Assembly: GCA_018136815.1 (NCBI GenBank)
Contig: CM030932.1
Location: 1,522,793-1,586,792 of the forward strand
Source: Isochrysis galbana
Lineage: Eukaryota > Haptophyta > Isochrysidales > Isochrysidaceae
Direction: 5' to 3'
Length of the DNA: 64,000 nucleotides
This document shows positions 20,760 to 31,013 of the stretch, one piece after another; position 1 is the first letter of the stretch; each line of letters begins with the position of its first letter. The translations under genes and the position numbers were made by a program. The notes beneath the pieces are model-generated. The model was not told where the DNA came from. It did no database searches and saw only the letters and a list, made by a program, of their open reading frames with translations.

Positions 20760-22081
20760 TGTCGAGTCGAGCGGAGCCGGAGGGCTCTGAGCCACTCCGT
20801 CGCGAGCAGCACCGGCGGCTAGCGCGGCGCTTTGGCCCTCCTCCCCACCGGGAGTCGGGTGAATGAAATTCTGGACTGGGTCGGGCAACCCCATTTGGGT
20901 GTCTGGACGGGGAACGAACGGCGAACGAAGGGCTGTGGGGCGGCGAGGCGCTCCTAGCGGCCCTAGTGTGATGGGTTGTAAGAGATTGTTAGACCTACAA
21001 AGAACTCTTCCCTCAGGGAGGGAGCCTAGGCTGCTTGAGTGCAGCGACGCAGCGAACAACGACGGACAACGGAGCTGAGAACAACAGGTTACACCGACTC
21101 ACGAACACACCGGAATCATTCACCCAAACAAAGCAAATTATCAAGCAACCGCGACCCCAAATCACCGATAACTCAAACACGTCGCGAGAGACGGAGAGAG
21201 AGAGCGAGAGAGAGAGAGACTCCGCAGCGACGGCCGGAGCGTGTCTCCGTTGTAACTTCCCACGTAGCGGAGAGTCCGAAGGGGAGCGTCCTGTCGCGCG
21301 ACCACGGCGATCACTTTGGATACAGATCGCGACGAGATATCTTCACGACCGAATAAATCTTGCCGTTGAGCGTGAACCTTCTAGACGCTTCTAACGAACA
21401 ACCCTGAGTAGCAACCAAGGGGAAGAAACACCAAAGGGGCCAAGGCTTGCATGTAACTTGCATCAAGGGGAAAGATTCCCTCACCTAGGAAGCAAACCTA
21501 CACCGGTCTCCAAGGGGAGATGGCAAATTAAACCTCAAATCTCGAGCGGCTAGAGCAACCGACTCGCTCGCCAAAACCTTGACCGAGAAGAAAGAAGCAA
21601 GGACCTACAAGCCAAGGGTAGCGGACCTAGGGAATGTGAGAGGAAATTTCCGAACGCCAACGCCAAACGCCGAACGCGGGAAGGCAACGAAACCCTAACC
21701 AGGCCAAGCAGAACCTACGAAGAACAGGCCTGGACGACAACGAAAGTGAGCAGGTCCCAAGAAAGAACCGGAACCCAACAAGAAACGACAAGCCTTGCAA
21801 GAAGCTAAACAAGCCTTCACAAGGTAACCTGAGAGCCTGAGACAAGCGCGCAGCGAGTGACAGGCGACCTGGCTCCTTTGGGTCAAGATTACCCGAAAGG
21901 AGGAAACCTGGAATCTAGACCTGACAAACAGGCTAGAAGGAACGAAACGAGAACTCGAATTCTAGATTGCTAGGGACGAACCCTACCAACCTAGGTATGC
22001 CTGAGCTTCACCGTGTGGCCGCACGGCGAAGGACCTGGAATCAAGAGCCTGGAAATCGCATCATCTGGGATGAATGCGACA
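20760..22081 (-). mobile_element. 3' LTR of the Ty3/gypsy chromovirus
   Basis: On the minus strand the LTR runs from TGTCGCATTC at 22081 to CGACTCGACA at 20760 (1322 bp). A polypurine tract (GTCGGGGGG) lies immediately before it at 22082-22090, as required for plus-strand priming. It is an inverted copy of the solo LTR at 18465. The matching 5' LTR is not in the assembled sequence and is expected in or beyond the gap at 30501. Confidence 0.92.
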
Positions 22082-22458
22082 CCCCCCGACTAAGATCGAG
22101 ACGTCTCCCGATGTCGAGCGGTGAACCTGGAAACAGAGACCTGGAAACTGGAACCTGAGCTGACCAGAGGTCAGAATCGGAACAAGAAGCAACGGAACAT
22201 AGCGAGCGAAACTTGGAGACAAGAACACCCTTTGGATCCAAAGCGAGCACGAAATCGGCGGCTTAACGCGGCGGCCTCTTTCGTACGCACTGCCCCACCC
22301 ACTTCTCCCTTTTACAGGAGCTTTGCTCGGGTGTTGCGCCGGGTGTAGAGCGCAGGCAGCACGCGTTCATCACCTCCATGATTCGCTCTTGAACTCGGAG
22401 CCCTAGCCGAGGCGTGGGGCTAGCCTAGAGGGACGGGTCCCTTACCCAAGACATGGGA

Positions 22459-25400
22459 TCAACGGGAGTGGAGCCTGGAGCGAGTGCGCGAAGACGGCGC
22501 ATCGAGAACGGGAGGAAGAGGAGTATCCCTGGCCGACGAAGAAGTTGCTTCCGGGGACTCAACATCTTCTGGACAAGTCTCTTCGACGGAGCGATCATAA
22601 TCATCAAGCAAATCAGAACAACGACGGAGCAACTCGGAACGAGGCTCCCAGGTGGCTTCTCGAAGAGAATAGCCACGCCACTTCACGAGGTACTCGATAG
22701 AATCGCCATGGCTACGACGATCAAGCAACTTTTCAACGATGTACTCGTCGTCAGCCAGCGGCTCTTCATCAACGAAAGTATGATACGGCCGGAGGTTCGA
22801 GATGTGCACCTCCTCCTTGACTAACCGGTTCTCCAGATCACGGAGTCGGTACCTAGTGTCGGACAGAGCCTCTACGACGCGGTAGGGACCCGAGTAGATG
22901 AATTGCAACTTGTTGGCATGGCCTGGTAATCGCATGCAGACGCGATCCCCAGGTTCGAAACGAGCTGGTCTTTGAGACTTGATCGTAGCGTCACGGACCG
23001 ACTCAGCCTGAGCGGCTAGGGTAGCCTCGAGAGCGCTGGACCAAGAGAGGCGGAGGCTCGCATTGAGCCTGGATGCGTACGAGCGAACGTCGGCGGACGC
23101 CGCCTCGAGAGCAGTTGGCGAAACAGACTTCGGATCAGAGAGTTGAGCGGGCAGACGCAGCTCACGCCCAAAGATCGAAGACGCTGGAGACCGGGAGGTG
23201 ACACGACCGGAAGAAGCCCTCAACGAGAGGAGTAGGAACGGCAAATGGTCGACCCAATGACCGCCACCCTCGTTCGAGGCGCGCATCAAACGAATGAGCG
23301 TTTGCTGAGCGCGTTCGACGAAGCCTACACCCTCATGTCGATACGGCTCTGTACTCGACAAATCAGTCCCGGTGAGCTCCAGAATACGCGAAACAAGAAC
23401 CGAACAAAGATTCGAACCGGCGTCGGTCCGAAGCTGCCTAGGGACTCCATAACGCGTCACAATCAAGCGGATGAACATGTCCAAGGCCACCTCCGACGAA
23501 GGATCCCCATTCGAAGGCTCAGCCTCAATCCATCGAGTGAGCGAGTCGATGAAGACGACCAGCTTGTCGTAACCCGAGACTCCAGGCACGAAGTTGTGAG
23601 TGGGAGCCAGCGAGAGCACGTCGCAGTAGACCACATCAAAGGGGTAGGTACCCACGGAGAGACCGGAGGGCGACGCTAGAGCCCTAGGTAGCGGCTTGGC
23701 GAGGGTGCACTCGTGGCATTCCCGGACGTAGGACGCAACGTCGGAAGACATGCCAGGCCAGTATACCCGAGTACGAAGAAGACCGGACATACGAGAAACT
23801 CCAAGGTGACCGGAGCGATCGTGGTAGGCAAAGAGGTAGCGAGACCGCAACGAGGGCGGAACATAGAGCACTAGCGAGTCCGGGTCGGTGGAGTCAAGGA
23901 CGGTGCGATAGTAGACGAGCCCATCGTGAACGACGAAACGGCGAAACATCTTGGATTGCTGAGCGGGAACGGGAGCGACAGAACTGGAACACGAATCATC
24001 TTCGGCAATGGGGCCTGAGGCGGCGGCCGGCGGAGGCGACCCTAGGCCTGATGGCTCGTGATTGACCGTCTCTCCTGAGCCTAGGAGTGGCTCTACGAAC
24101 GGATCTTCCGCCAGGGCCGCTCTCATCTCTTCGGAAGTCGGCGTACCCGGGGCCAAATAACTGGACTGGATGGCGGGCCCGGAATCGGAGGCTCGACGAC
24201 GAGATCGGTCCAAAGCTTGAAGCCCTCGCGCCGTAGCTACGGAGCGCGTGATGGCAGCCACCGGATGAGACCGTTCATGCTCGGCTAGAGACTCTGAGCC
24301 AGGCTCACGTACCGCTAACGACGCTGGGCCGGCGAGTGGTTCGTCTTCGTGTTCCGGCTCCAGGGATGCTAGCCGGGACAGCCCGTCAGCATCCTGATGA
24401 ACAGCTCCTGGTTTATGTTCGACATCGAACCGGTACTCAGCCAACTTGAGAGCCCACCGAGTCAGCCGAGAGGCTGGCCCACCGGCTACTTGATCCTTCA
24501 TGGTATGCAGCCATCGCAGCGCGGAGTGGTCGACGACTAACTTGAACCGACGCCCCCAAAGGTAGGGTCGCCAATTTCGGATTGATTCCAGGGCAGCCAA
24601 GAGCTCAATCTCGGTCACCGTCCAATGGCGTTCGGCCGAGGTGAGACTGCGAGCGTAGTACCCAACGACTCGTTCACGGTTATCGTCTCCTAGCTGCGAG
24701 AGGATGCCGGCGATACCCAACTTGCTAGCCCCATCGGTCTTGACGATGAAGGGCCGATCATCCCTGGGTGGAGTCAAGACGGGCTCCGAAGTGATCGCTG
24801 TCTTGAGCTCTTGGATAGCTCGGCGACACTCCTCGGACTGGGACTCCTTTGCCACGTCACAGCCCTTCCGCGTGAGGGCAGTGAGAGGAGCAGCCTTAGC
24901 GGCGAATTGGCGAATGAATCGACGATAGTAGGAGCAAAGGCCGAGGAAAGATCGAACCGCTTCCAAGGAGTTGATGGATGACGGGTCGATGTCGGCGACA
25001 GCTGCGACCTTCTTCGGGTCCATCTTGAGACCTTCCCTCGAGACAACGTGACCGAGGTACTCCGTAGAGGTGGCAAAGAAGACACACTTGGACATCTTGC
25101 AGGTCAGGCCGGCCCACTCTAGCCGCTCGAGAACTAGGTCTAGCCGGTGAAGCATTTGCTCGAACGAAGCCTGTGCCCTGGCCTCTTCGGAAGGACCCAC
25201 GCCCGTTGACCAGATGCCCACATCATCGAGGTAAGGCATGCAGATCTCCCACGCTAGCGCACCGAGAACGATGTCCATCAAGCGGCACATGTAGGAGGGA
25301 CCTGATTGGATGCCGAACGGTAGAAAGTTGAACTCGTATTTGCCGCGGTGGGTGGTGAAAGCGGTGATATGTTTGTGCGATTCTTTGATCGGGATGCCCC

Positions 25401-28293
25401 AAAAACCAGAGGCTAAATCGAGAGTACATAAAAAGAGAGAACTGAGCGGCCCTTGGCCGGACGCTAGCCTATCAATAGCCTCTACAATGAGGGGTAGAGG
25501 GCTATCCTCGACGCGTAGCTTGGCGTTAGTGTCGCGGTAGTCCACGCAGAATCGAACGGAGCCATCTTTCTTGCTGACCAGGACTACTCGGGAAGCCCAA
25601 GCCGAATTTGACTTGCGAATAATGCCGGCGGCTTCCATCTTGGCTACCTCCTCTTCTATGATGAGCTCGCCTGCGCGGCCCACTCTAGACGGAGCGTGCC
25701 GGTGAGGAACAGCGCCGGGGTTGAGTGGCAACTCCACCTCGAGAACGTGCGTATGGTTTGGAGCCCCCGGGTGCAACGCGAAAGCTTTGATGCGCCGGGC
25801 CAAGAGTTGGCGTACTTCTTCTCGTTGATCGTCGGAAAGAAGCCGGTCTGGATCGATGGTGGCTGAGTCGAGTAGAGATCGTTGCTCCTCGCTCAGCGCG
25901 GTGACAGGGTCACCATCCCCCTCGCTTCCATTCGGAGTCCAGCCCCGGTGCAACTTGAAACGCACCTGGAGCGAAGCTATCGGATGCAGAGACGGCAGGG
26001 TCAGCGCATCGACTCCGGTGTGGACGATCGTCACCGCGATGCGATGATCGTCCGTGGGCGTGACCACCGTGGGCATTACGAGAGGAGACGAATCGAGAGC
26101 CTCGCGATTTGGTAGGCGGTCGACCAGCATCGCGCAGTCCGAATGATCTCGGAGAGCTAGCGGAACCCTGACCCAGATGGTTGCGCGGTGGAAGGCAGGA
26201 ATCGTCACCGCTTGCTCCGTGTAGAGAAGATATTCGGACGAGGTAGACGCCGGAGCTTTGGCCGCAAACTCGTCGGCTGACTCAAAGAGAGGTGTATAGA
26301 GTGGCTGCCTAGCATCAGCAGCAGCCTCACCCTCCGATCCGGCCGGGACCTCTCGTGTTGCCGTCGACCTCTCCAGAAAGTCGACAGTCAGCGGCTGACC
26401 GGGTGACATCGAGATAGCTCCGACGAAGCCGGAGTCCGCGACTGGGGGCGGCGCCGTGGAAACTCTGACTACACATTCGGAAAGGACTCTTGAAGAGTCA
26501 TCTGAATCGCCAGAGGCCGGACGGAGGCGGAGGCTTCCTTCCGAGCTCGCGGCGTCGAGAGAAATGGTAGCGGAGTGGGCGGCCAAAAAATCGTTCCCGA
26601 GCAGAAGCATCGCGTTTCCTTCGATGACCGCGAACGAATGACGGAAGAGGCGACCGGACAAGGAGAAGACGAGGCTAGCCCGGCCCCTAGTGATGAGAGG
26701 AAGGCCGTCCGGCCCATGTAGGTTGGGGACGGTAGCGTCCGATACGCGTTCGACGCAAGCGTCTTCAGGTAGTCGATCGAGAAGAGCAGTGGTGATTACT
26801 GACGGGCCCGCTCCAGTGTCAGCCAGGGTGCTGTTCACCGTGAGGGCAACGTCCGGGAGAACGAACCCTTGAGCTGCGCGGTCGCCATCGGCACGGCAGA
26901 CCACGAGATCGCGGACATAGAGGCAGTGACGAGGGTAGAGCGGGGGCGGCGTGTCCGCGATAGATTCCACCGGAAGTGAGGTTCCGGCTCCGGGTGACAG
27001 GGTGGTTGGATTGGAGGCTAGCCTGGACGGAGAAGATTCATCGACGTGGGGCACTCGCTCGATAGCGGCGGCCACCGTCTGCGGCACGAATGGTATTGAG
27101 GAGTGTGGGGATGCCTTTGCTGAATTAGAGGGGTTAGGCACGCCATCATAGCCTAGATGCCGAGGTTGATCCATTTGGCGTGACCATTCCTTCTCCAGGG
27201 ACTTCTGCAAGTCAGTCTTCGGAAGCTTCGACAACTCGGAAAAACCGGCAGCACTGAGGCCCCTAGCGGCAGCCCCATCGCCACACAATGCCTGTGGAGT
27301 ACCCTCTCCGTCGGCGGCGTCGGAGGGCTTGGTCTTGAGGGCCTGCATGCTCCGGTGTTCTGGAGTCTCGGGCGTATCATCTTCTCCCGAGTCCAGCCCA
27401 ACATCCCCGTTTTCAAGTGGCCTTTCGGCTACGACCGAACCGGTCGGTTCGGCCACTCCTTCGTCGCCAGCCGTGAAGGAGGCGCTCGGAGATAGTGCAT
27501 TGATGCCTTGAGAGCCCAGTCGAGACAAGATGGAAGGTTCCGACGGCTCCGCAGCTGCCGCTTGCTCAGCGATTTCTTGGGCGATGGAAGGCGTGACATC
27601 CTGCCACCGATGGACCCCCGAAATTACATCACGGTCGAAGACCTGCCACTTGCTGCGGCGCTTCTTCACCGTGTTTGGAGGGCCTGGCGTTGTAGAGCGG
27701 TCCCTTATGGGCCACTCCCACGGCGTGAAGCAGTCCACTTCCGCCACGGTCCCGTCTTGCGATGCGTTGGTTTCCGAGTCCTTCCGATGAAGCAGGCGAG
27801 ACGCATCGGCAACGGGGCCCGCGTCTGAGATCACGACAACCGAATCAGACACTGGCGAACCGCTGGGAGGCGTGAGGTGAGAGCTAGAAGCTGCCTCGCC
27901 TCTCCCCTCCATGAAGCGAGCCAGAGCCGTCCTCGGCTCAGCCAGTTCGAAACCGGTCGAGCAAAGCGAGGGGCGTTCTCTCAAGCTGGCAGCTGCTTGG
28001 GAAATTGCCCAGTCCACCGTGAAGTTGAGCGAACGCGACGCCTTGGCTTTGCGCGCATAACGGCGCAAGACCGGCATCCACTGGGCCGCCATTGCACCGG
28101 CAATGCCCACGTAGGTGCGGCTGCGAAGGGCGCCACGGTGGGGCGACGGCGATAGATCCGCCATAGCGGATAGACGTCCCTCGACAATCTTCGAAGGCTG
28201 CAAGGACGGGAGTGAAGCCGTCAGGTACAGGCCAGTTGCTTTTTGATGGCCCGTGCCGTGCTGCCACGGCTGCACAAACTGCCGCGGTCGCAA
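22459..28293 (-). CDS. pol: Chromovirus Pol polyprotein: methyltransferase end, protease, RT, RNase H, integrase, chromodomain
   Basis: One open frame of 1944 codons on the minus strand. Residues 1 to about 75 are the C-terminal part of a DNA methyltransferase (FVQPWQHGTGHQKAT, IVEGR, YVGIAGAMAAQW). A Ser/Pro-rich linker follows. The aspartic protease has DTGAGPS near residue 492 and LLLGNDFL. Reverse transcriptase has the WASRVVLVSKKDGS block and the YLDD catalytic box near residue 1020. RNase H has KTDGAS, TEIELLAAL, VDHSALRWL and DADGLSR. Integrase has an HHCC finger (HDRSGHLG to CHECTLAKP, near 1484-1531) and D-D-E residues in CDVLS, RTDAGSN and FVERAQQ (near 1557, 1621 and 1658). A C-terminal chromodomain (YIVEKLLDRR, YLVKWRGYSLREATWEP; about 1846-1900) marks it as a chromovirus that may target marked chromatin. 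No stop interrupts the frame, so the copy is young. The first codon is TTG, consistent with read-through from upstream. Confidence 0.95.
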   Translation of the reverse strand: MRPRQFVQPWQHGTGHQKATGLYLTASLPSLQPSKIVEGRLSAMADLSPSPHRGALRSRTYVGIAGAMAAQWMPVLRRYARKAKASRSLNFTVDWAISQAAASLRERPSLCSTGFELAEPRTALARFMEGRGEAASSSHLTPPSGSPVSDSVVVISDAGPVADASRLLHRKDSETNASQDGTVAEVDCFTPWEWPIRDRSTTPGPPNTVKKRRSKWQVFDRDVISGVHRWQDVTPSIAQEIAEQAAAAEPSEPSILSRLGSQGINALSPSASFTAGDEGVAEPTGSVVAERPLENGDVGLDSGEDDTPETPEHRSMQALKTKPSDAADGEGTPQALCGDGAAARGLSAAGFSELSKLPKTDLQKSLEKEWSRQMDQPRHLGYDGVPNPSNSAKASPHSSIPFVPQTVAAAIERVPHVDESSPSRLASNPTTLSPGAGTSLPVESIADTPPPLYPRHCLYVRDLVVCRADGDRAAQGFVLPDVALTVNSTLADTGAGPSVITTALLDRLPEDACVERVSDATVPNLHGPDGLPLITRGRASLVFSLSGRLFRHSFAVIEGNAMLLLGNDFLAAHSATISLDAASSEGSLRLRPASGDSDDSSRVLSECVVRVSTAPPPVADSGFVGAISMSPGQPLTVDFLERSTATREVPAGSEGEAAADARQPLYTPLFESADEFAAKAPASTSSEYLLYTEQAVTIPAFHRATIWVRVPLALRDHSDCAMLVDRLPNREALDSSPLVMPTVVTPTDDHRIAVTIVHTGVDALTLPSLHPIASLQVRFKLHRGWTPNGSEGDGDPVTALSEEQRSLLDSATIDPDRLLSDDQREEVRQLLARRIKAFALHPGAPNHTHVLEVELPLNPGAVPHRHAPSRVGRAGELIIEEEVAKMEAAGIIRKSNSAWASRVVLVSKKDGSVRFCVDYRDTNAKLRVEDSPLPLIVEAIDRLASGQGPLSSLFLCTLDLASGFWGIPIKESHKHITAFTTHRGKYEFNFLPFGIQSGPSYMCRLMDIVLGALAWEICMPYLDDVGIWSTGVGPSEEARAQASFEQMLHRLDLVLERLEWAGLTCKMSKCVFFATSTEYLGHVVSREGLKMDPKKVAAVADIDPSSINSLEAVRSFLGLCSYYRRFIRQFAAKAAPLTALTRKGCDVAKESQSEECRRAIQELKTAITSEPVLTPPRDDRPFIVKTDGASKLGIAGILSQLGDDNRERVVGYYARSLTSAERHWTVTEIELLAALESIRNWRPYLWGRRFKLVVDHSALRWLHTMKDQVAGGPASRLTRWALKLAEYRFDVEHKPGAVHQDADGLSRLASLEPEHEDEPLAGPASLAVREPGSESLAEHERSHPVAAITRSVATARGLQALDRSRRRASDSGPAIQSSYLAPGTPTSEEMRAALAEDPFVEPLLGSGETVNHEPSGLGSPPPAAASGPIAEDDSCSSSVAPVPAQQSKMFRRFVVHDGLVYYRTVLDSTDPDSLVLYVPPSLRSRYLFAYHDRSGHLGVSRMSGLLRTRVYWPGMSSDVASYVRECHECTLAKPLPRALASPSGLSVGTYPFDVVYCDVLSLAPTHNFVPGVSGYDKLVVFIDSLTRWIEAEPSNGDPSSEVALDMFIRLIVTRYGVPRQLRTDAGSNLCSVLVSRILELTGTDLSSTEPYRHEGVGFVERAQQTLIRLMRASNEGGGHWVDHLPFLLLSLRASSGRVTSRSPASSIFGRELRLPAQLSDPKSVSPTALEAASADVRSYASRLNASLRLSWSSALEATLAAQAESVRDATIKSQRPARFEPGDRVCMRLPGHANKLQFIYSGPYRVVEALSDTRYRLRDLENRLVKEEVHISNLRPYHTFVDEEPLADDEYIVEKLLDRRSHGDSIEYLVKWRGYSLREATWEPRSELLRRCSDLLDDYDRSVEETCPEDVESPEATSSSARDTPLPPVLDAPSSRTRSRLHSR

Positions 28294-28690
28294 CCCCCGA
28301 CTAAGGCGGAGGCTTCCGCGTGCATTCGAGGATTTTCGACGGCAACGAAAGGCGCGTCGGCGCTCGCCATGGCGAGGAAGACTCTAGCGGCGGATTCGAG
28401 AGCCTGGCGTCGTCCCGGCTCCCGATCGAGCCACTGGCAACTCACCGCCGACAAATACGTGCACGGCGGATGCGCGACCACGAGGTCCCAACCGAGGTTT
28501 TGAATGTGAAGAGCATCTCCGCAGAAGTGGGGAATGTAGTCGATCTCCGACGGTCGTAGATCGCACGTCGCGACGTGCGCTCCGGCGAGTAGGAACATCG
28601 AAGACACGACCCCGCTAGCTTCACCGACGACTAGAACGCGGGGTGGAGGAATCCCCTCGGCCGCGTCGAGCGTCACGGGCGTCGTGGATC
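28050..28690 (-). CDS. Retrotransposon-borne cytosine-C5 DNA methyltransferase domain (phage type), split by a frameshift
   Basis: The upstream frame (28676-28221) reads VLVVGEASGVVSSMFLLAGA, matching the SAM-binding motif. It continues with CDLRPSE, GDALHI, then LVVAHPPCTYLSAVSCQWL with the catalytic Pro-Pro-Cys, and FVAVENPRM as motif VI. Motif order and the TYLS...WL signature match the cytosine methyltransferases common in phages. The protein then continues, one base shifted, in the Pol frame: QPWQHGTGHQKATGLYL, PSLQPSKIVEGR, RSRTYVGIAGAMAAQW. The switch lies in a GGGGG run near 28294; one additional G would join the frames. The run does not make a classic slippery heptamer, so an indel or assembly error is likelier than programmed frameshifting. 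It is expected to methylate cytosine in DNA, perhaps the element's own copies. Confidence 0.85.
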
Positions 28691-30500
28691 GCCGCTAACT
28701 CAGCGCAAAGCTCGTCAAAATGCGTCGGCAGTACGGCAGCGGGTGATGAATGAGTGCTCGCGTGCGGCCGCCGCAAGGCTAGAGCAGCTTCGGCGAGATG
28801 GCGGGGCAAGATGACGGAGGAACCGCTAGCCGGGCACGGGAGGCGGCTAACATTTGGAGCTCGCGCGTAGGGGCGCGGGCAGCTTCAGTAGACTTGGCGG
28901 CCGAGGAACAACCAACCACGGCGATCCGGTGGATGGCCTCGGCAGTAGAATTCAGGGGGAGGGGGTCGTCGCCCTGAAGTTTCGGTGGGCTAGACCTGAA
29001 GGGGGTTGGCCCCGGCGGGCGATCCCTGGAACGGGGATCCTCCGGAGAGCCGAGAGAAAGAGGAGACGCCGGCGTCCGTGTGGGGCGCGACGAGAGATCG
29101 TAATCGACGGCCACTGCGTCTCCCGAGTCTGGGGTGGCCACGGCGTGAGCGCGGAAAGCCGCAGCTCCCTTGGAACCTTCAACTTCATTGACTCCGGAAG
29201 CCGACCCTTCCGGGTCGGGAACCAAGTCAGAAACGAGAACGGGTGCAACTTCGAGACGAGAGAATGAACACGATGACGGAGAAATACAACGAACCGGGGA
29301 GAGAGGTGAGGAGGAGGCACTAGTCTCCGCCTCCACTGCACGAGAACCTACGGTAGACAACGACAATTTGTCCGCAGAGCGGCTCCGGCTATGGCCCTTG
29401 GGAGAGAGGTCTCCAGTGGGGTCCCGCCGGGAAAGAGCAGAAACAGGTAGAGCACCAACAACATTTTCGGACGCGGCAGCGGCCACGTCGGACCTATCCA
29501 TAGAACCTAGAGCAGAAGATGATACCGAGTCGACAGCCCTCGAGGGCTTCACAACCGATTGTTTACGAAACGAAGAGACCGAAGACGCGTCGAATCTACC
29601 TAGCCCACCCCCTTGGGCAGGGCCGTCGGGGGTGAATCCAGGGATGAAGATGCGTCGAAAGACCTAGGAGAATTAGAAGAAACCGAAGACAGCATAGTAT
29701 CCGTAGAAATAGATTCCAAGAGGGGCAGCGAGCGAGAATCGGCCCCTAACATCCTAATAGCGTGCGGGAGTAATAGAAGAACTTGTAGACGTACACGAAT
29801 TTCGGAGAGTCGGGTCGCGACTATCTCCGGGGCAAACCTGTTTCCAGGAGCCCGGGTCAAGTGTCGACTCCGGCTTCCGAGATAGCCGTTCGGCGGGGGC
29901 TTCAGCCGGCGAGGCGGCTCCCACCGTCGAGGACTGAATAGAGCTAGAGACAGGGGGAGAATCGCCGCGTCGACAGCTCTTCTCCCCAAGCGGCGTAGGG
30001 ATCGGATCGGGATGGTGGTGGTGGCGTTCAGGCCCACCGCCCACGATGTTCTCCGCCAGGGTTTGAAGGACGGGGACCCCGCCGGACCCCTACTGAGGCT
30101 TAACCCGGACCATCGAGCGAAGAAGCTTATGAAATGTGCTCGTCCGATCCGCACTCTCCGCAGCCAGCCTCACACAGAAAGCGGATATATGGCTGACAGA
30201 TGACGGGGTTGTGAGCACCGTCTCCCGTGCCATATTTCCAGGCTTCGCTGGCTGGAGTGCCAGGAGGAGCGAGGTCGGAAAGCGCAGAAGGCACAGCCGT
30301 TTTCGTTCGTCCATTCGGTGATTCCCCTATTGATATCGTCCGTCCGTGGAGTTTCCATTGAATTATCGGCCGGTCGGCACTTTGCTAGCGCCGCGAGACC
30401 CTTGGGTGCTTGGCATAAGCCTGCTACGGCCCAGAAGCGGGCTCGGGCGCCGATTCCAAAGCTTCGGGCGTCCCCCGCGGATACGCCCAAAGTCAGGCGG
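28691..30500 (-). CDS. gag: Gag-like / polyprotein N-terminal region, frames broken
   Basis: Minus-strand coding-like segments occur in different frames. 30490-30090 contains TDDINRGITEWTNEN and STFHKLLRSMVRVKPQ. 30044-29754 contains PERHHHHPDPIPTPLGEKS and is Ser/Pro-rich. 29552-28779 is long, Ser/Pro/Asp-rich and of low complexity. 28809-28690 contains LPTHFDELCAELAAIHDA. Together they occupy the place of Gag and a disordered linker before the methyltransferase. No CCHC zinc knuckle is recognised. At least two frameshifts separate the segments, so either this part is decayed or the assembly has indels. The 5' end and 5' LTR are lost at the gap. Confidence 0.5.
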
Positions 30501-30600
30501 NNNNNNNNNNNNNNNNNNNNNNNNNNNNNNNNNNNNNNNNNNNNNNNNNNNNNNNNNNNNNNNNNNNNNNNNNNNNNNNNNNNNNNNNNNNNNNNNNNNN
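30501..30600. other. Assembly gap 2
   Basis: 100 N of unknown true length. It interrupts the chromovirus before its 5' LTR. The sequence to its right (30601 on) is unrelated LINE/N repeat sequence, so at least the 5' LTR and primer-binding site are missing. Confidence 0.95.
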
Positions 30601-31013
30601 GCTCCTCTCCCCTCCCCCGCGCTTCTCCCCCCTCCCCCCTCCCCCCTCCCCTCCGTAGAGGTAGAGCACGAGGGGAGATGCCGCAAGGCGGGGAGTGAGG
30701 GAGGGGAAGGGAAATGGGCGTGGCTACAATAGTTTACCCCATAGCCGCGCGCGAGGCGAGAATATTAAAAGTTTTTTTTTGGAGCGATGGGCTAGCCACG
30801 ACAGGCCAGGGCGGGCGAATGGGGCGAGCCTGCCAGCTACCCGGAACCCGGAAGACGGAAGAGTGTGGGTCAGCAGGGCAGCAGGGCAGTGTGCTCCTGG
30901 CAAGCCATCAGGCATGCCAGGAGCATGGGTGTTTCCTCCTCCATGGCAGGGGAGGAGTGGAGAGAGAGGGGGGCTCGTGCCCCCCCATGGGCGAACTAAG
31001 TATAAACTTAGTT
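30601..31013. repeat. LINE 3'-end module (+) joined to element-N 5' piece (-)
   Basis: 30655-30780 carries GTAGAGCACGAGGGG, GCCGCAAGGCG, GGGCGTGGCTAC and GCGAGAATATTAAAAG, ending in T9. From 30781 the sequence is the minus-oriented N module (GGAGCGATGGGCTAGCC, CTCCTGGCAAGCCATCAGGC), ending at the hairpin AACTAAGTTTATACTTAGTT (30994-31013). Read on the minus strand, the N piece ends in A9, as if it were a short 3'-truncated insertion with its own tail. Confidence 0.65.

Noticed and set aside
28779..29667. Long plus-strand frames opposite the gag/methyltransferase region
   Set aside because: They mirror the minus-strand coding sequence and contain no recognisable domain. The minus strand has the coherent motifs.
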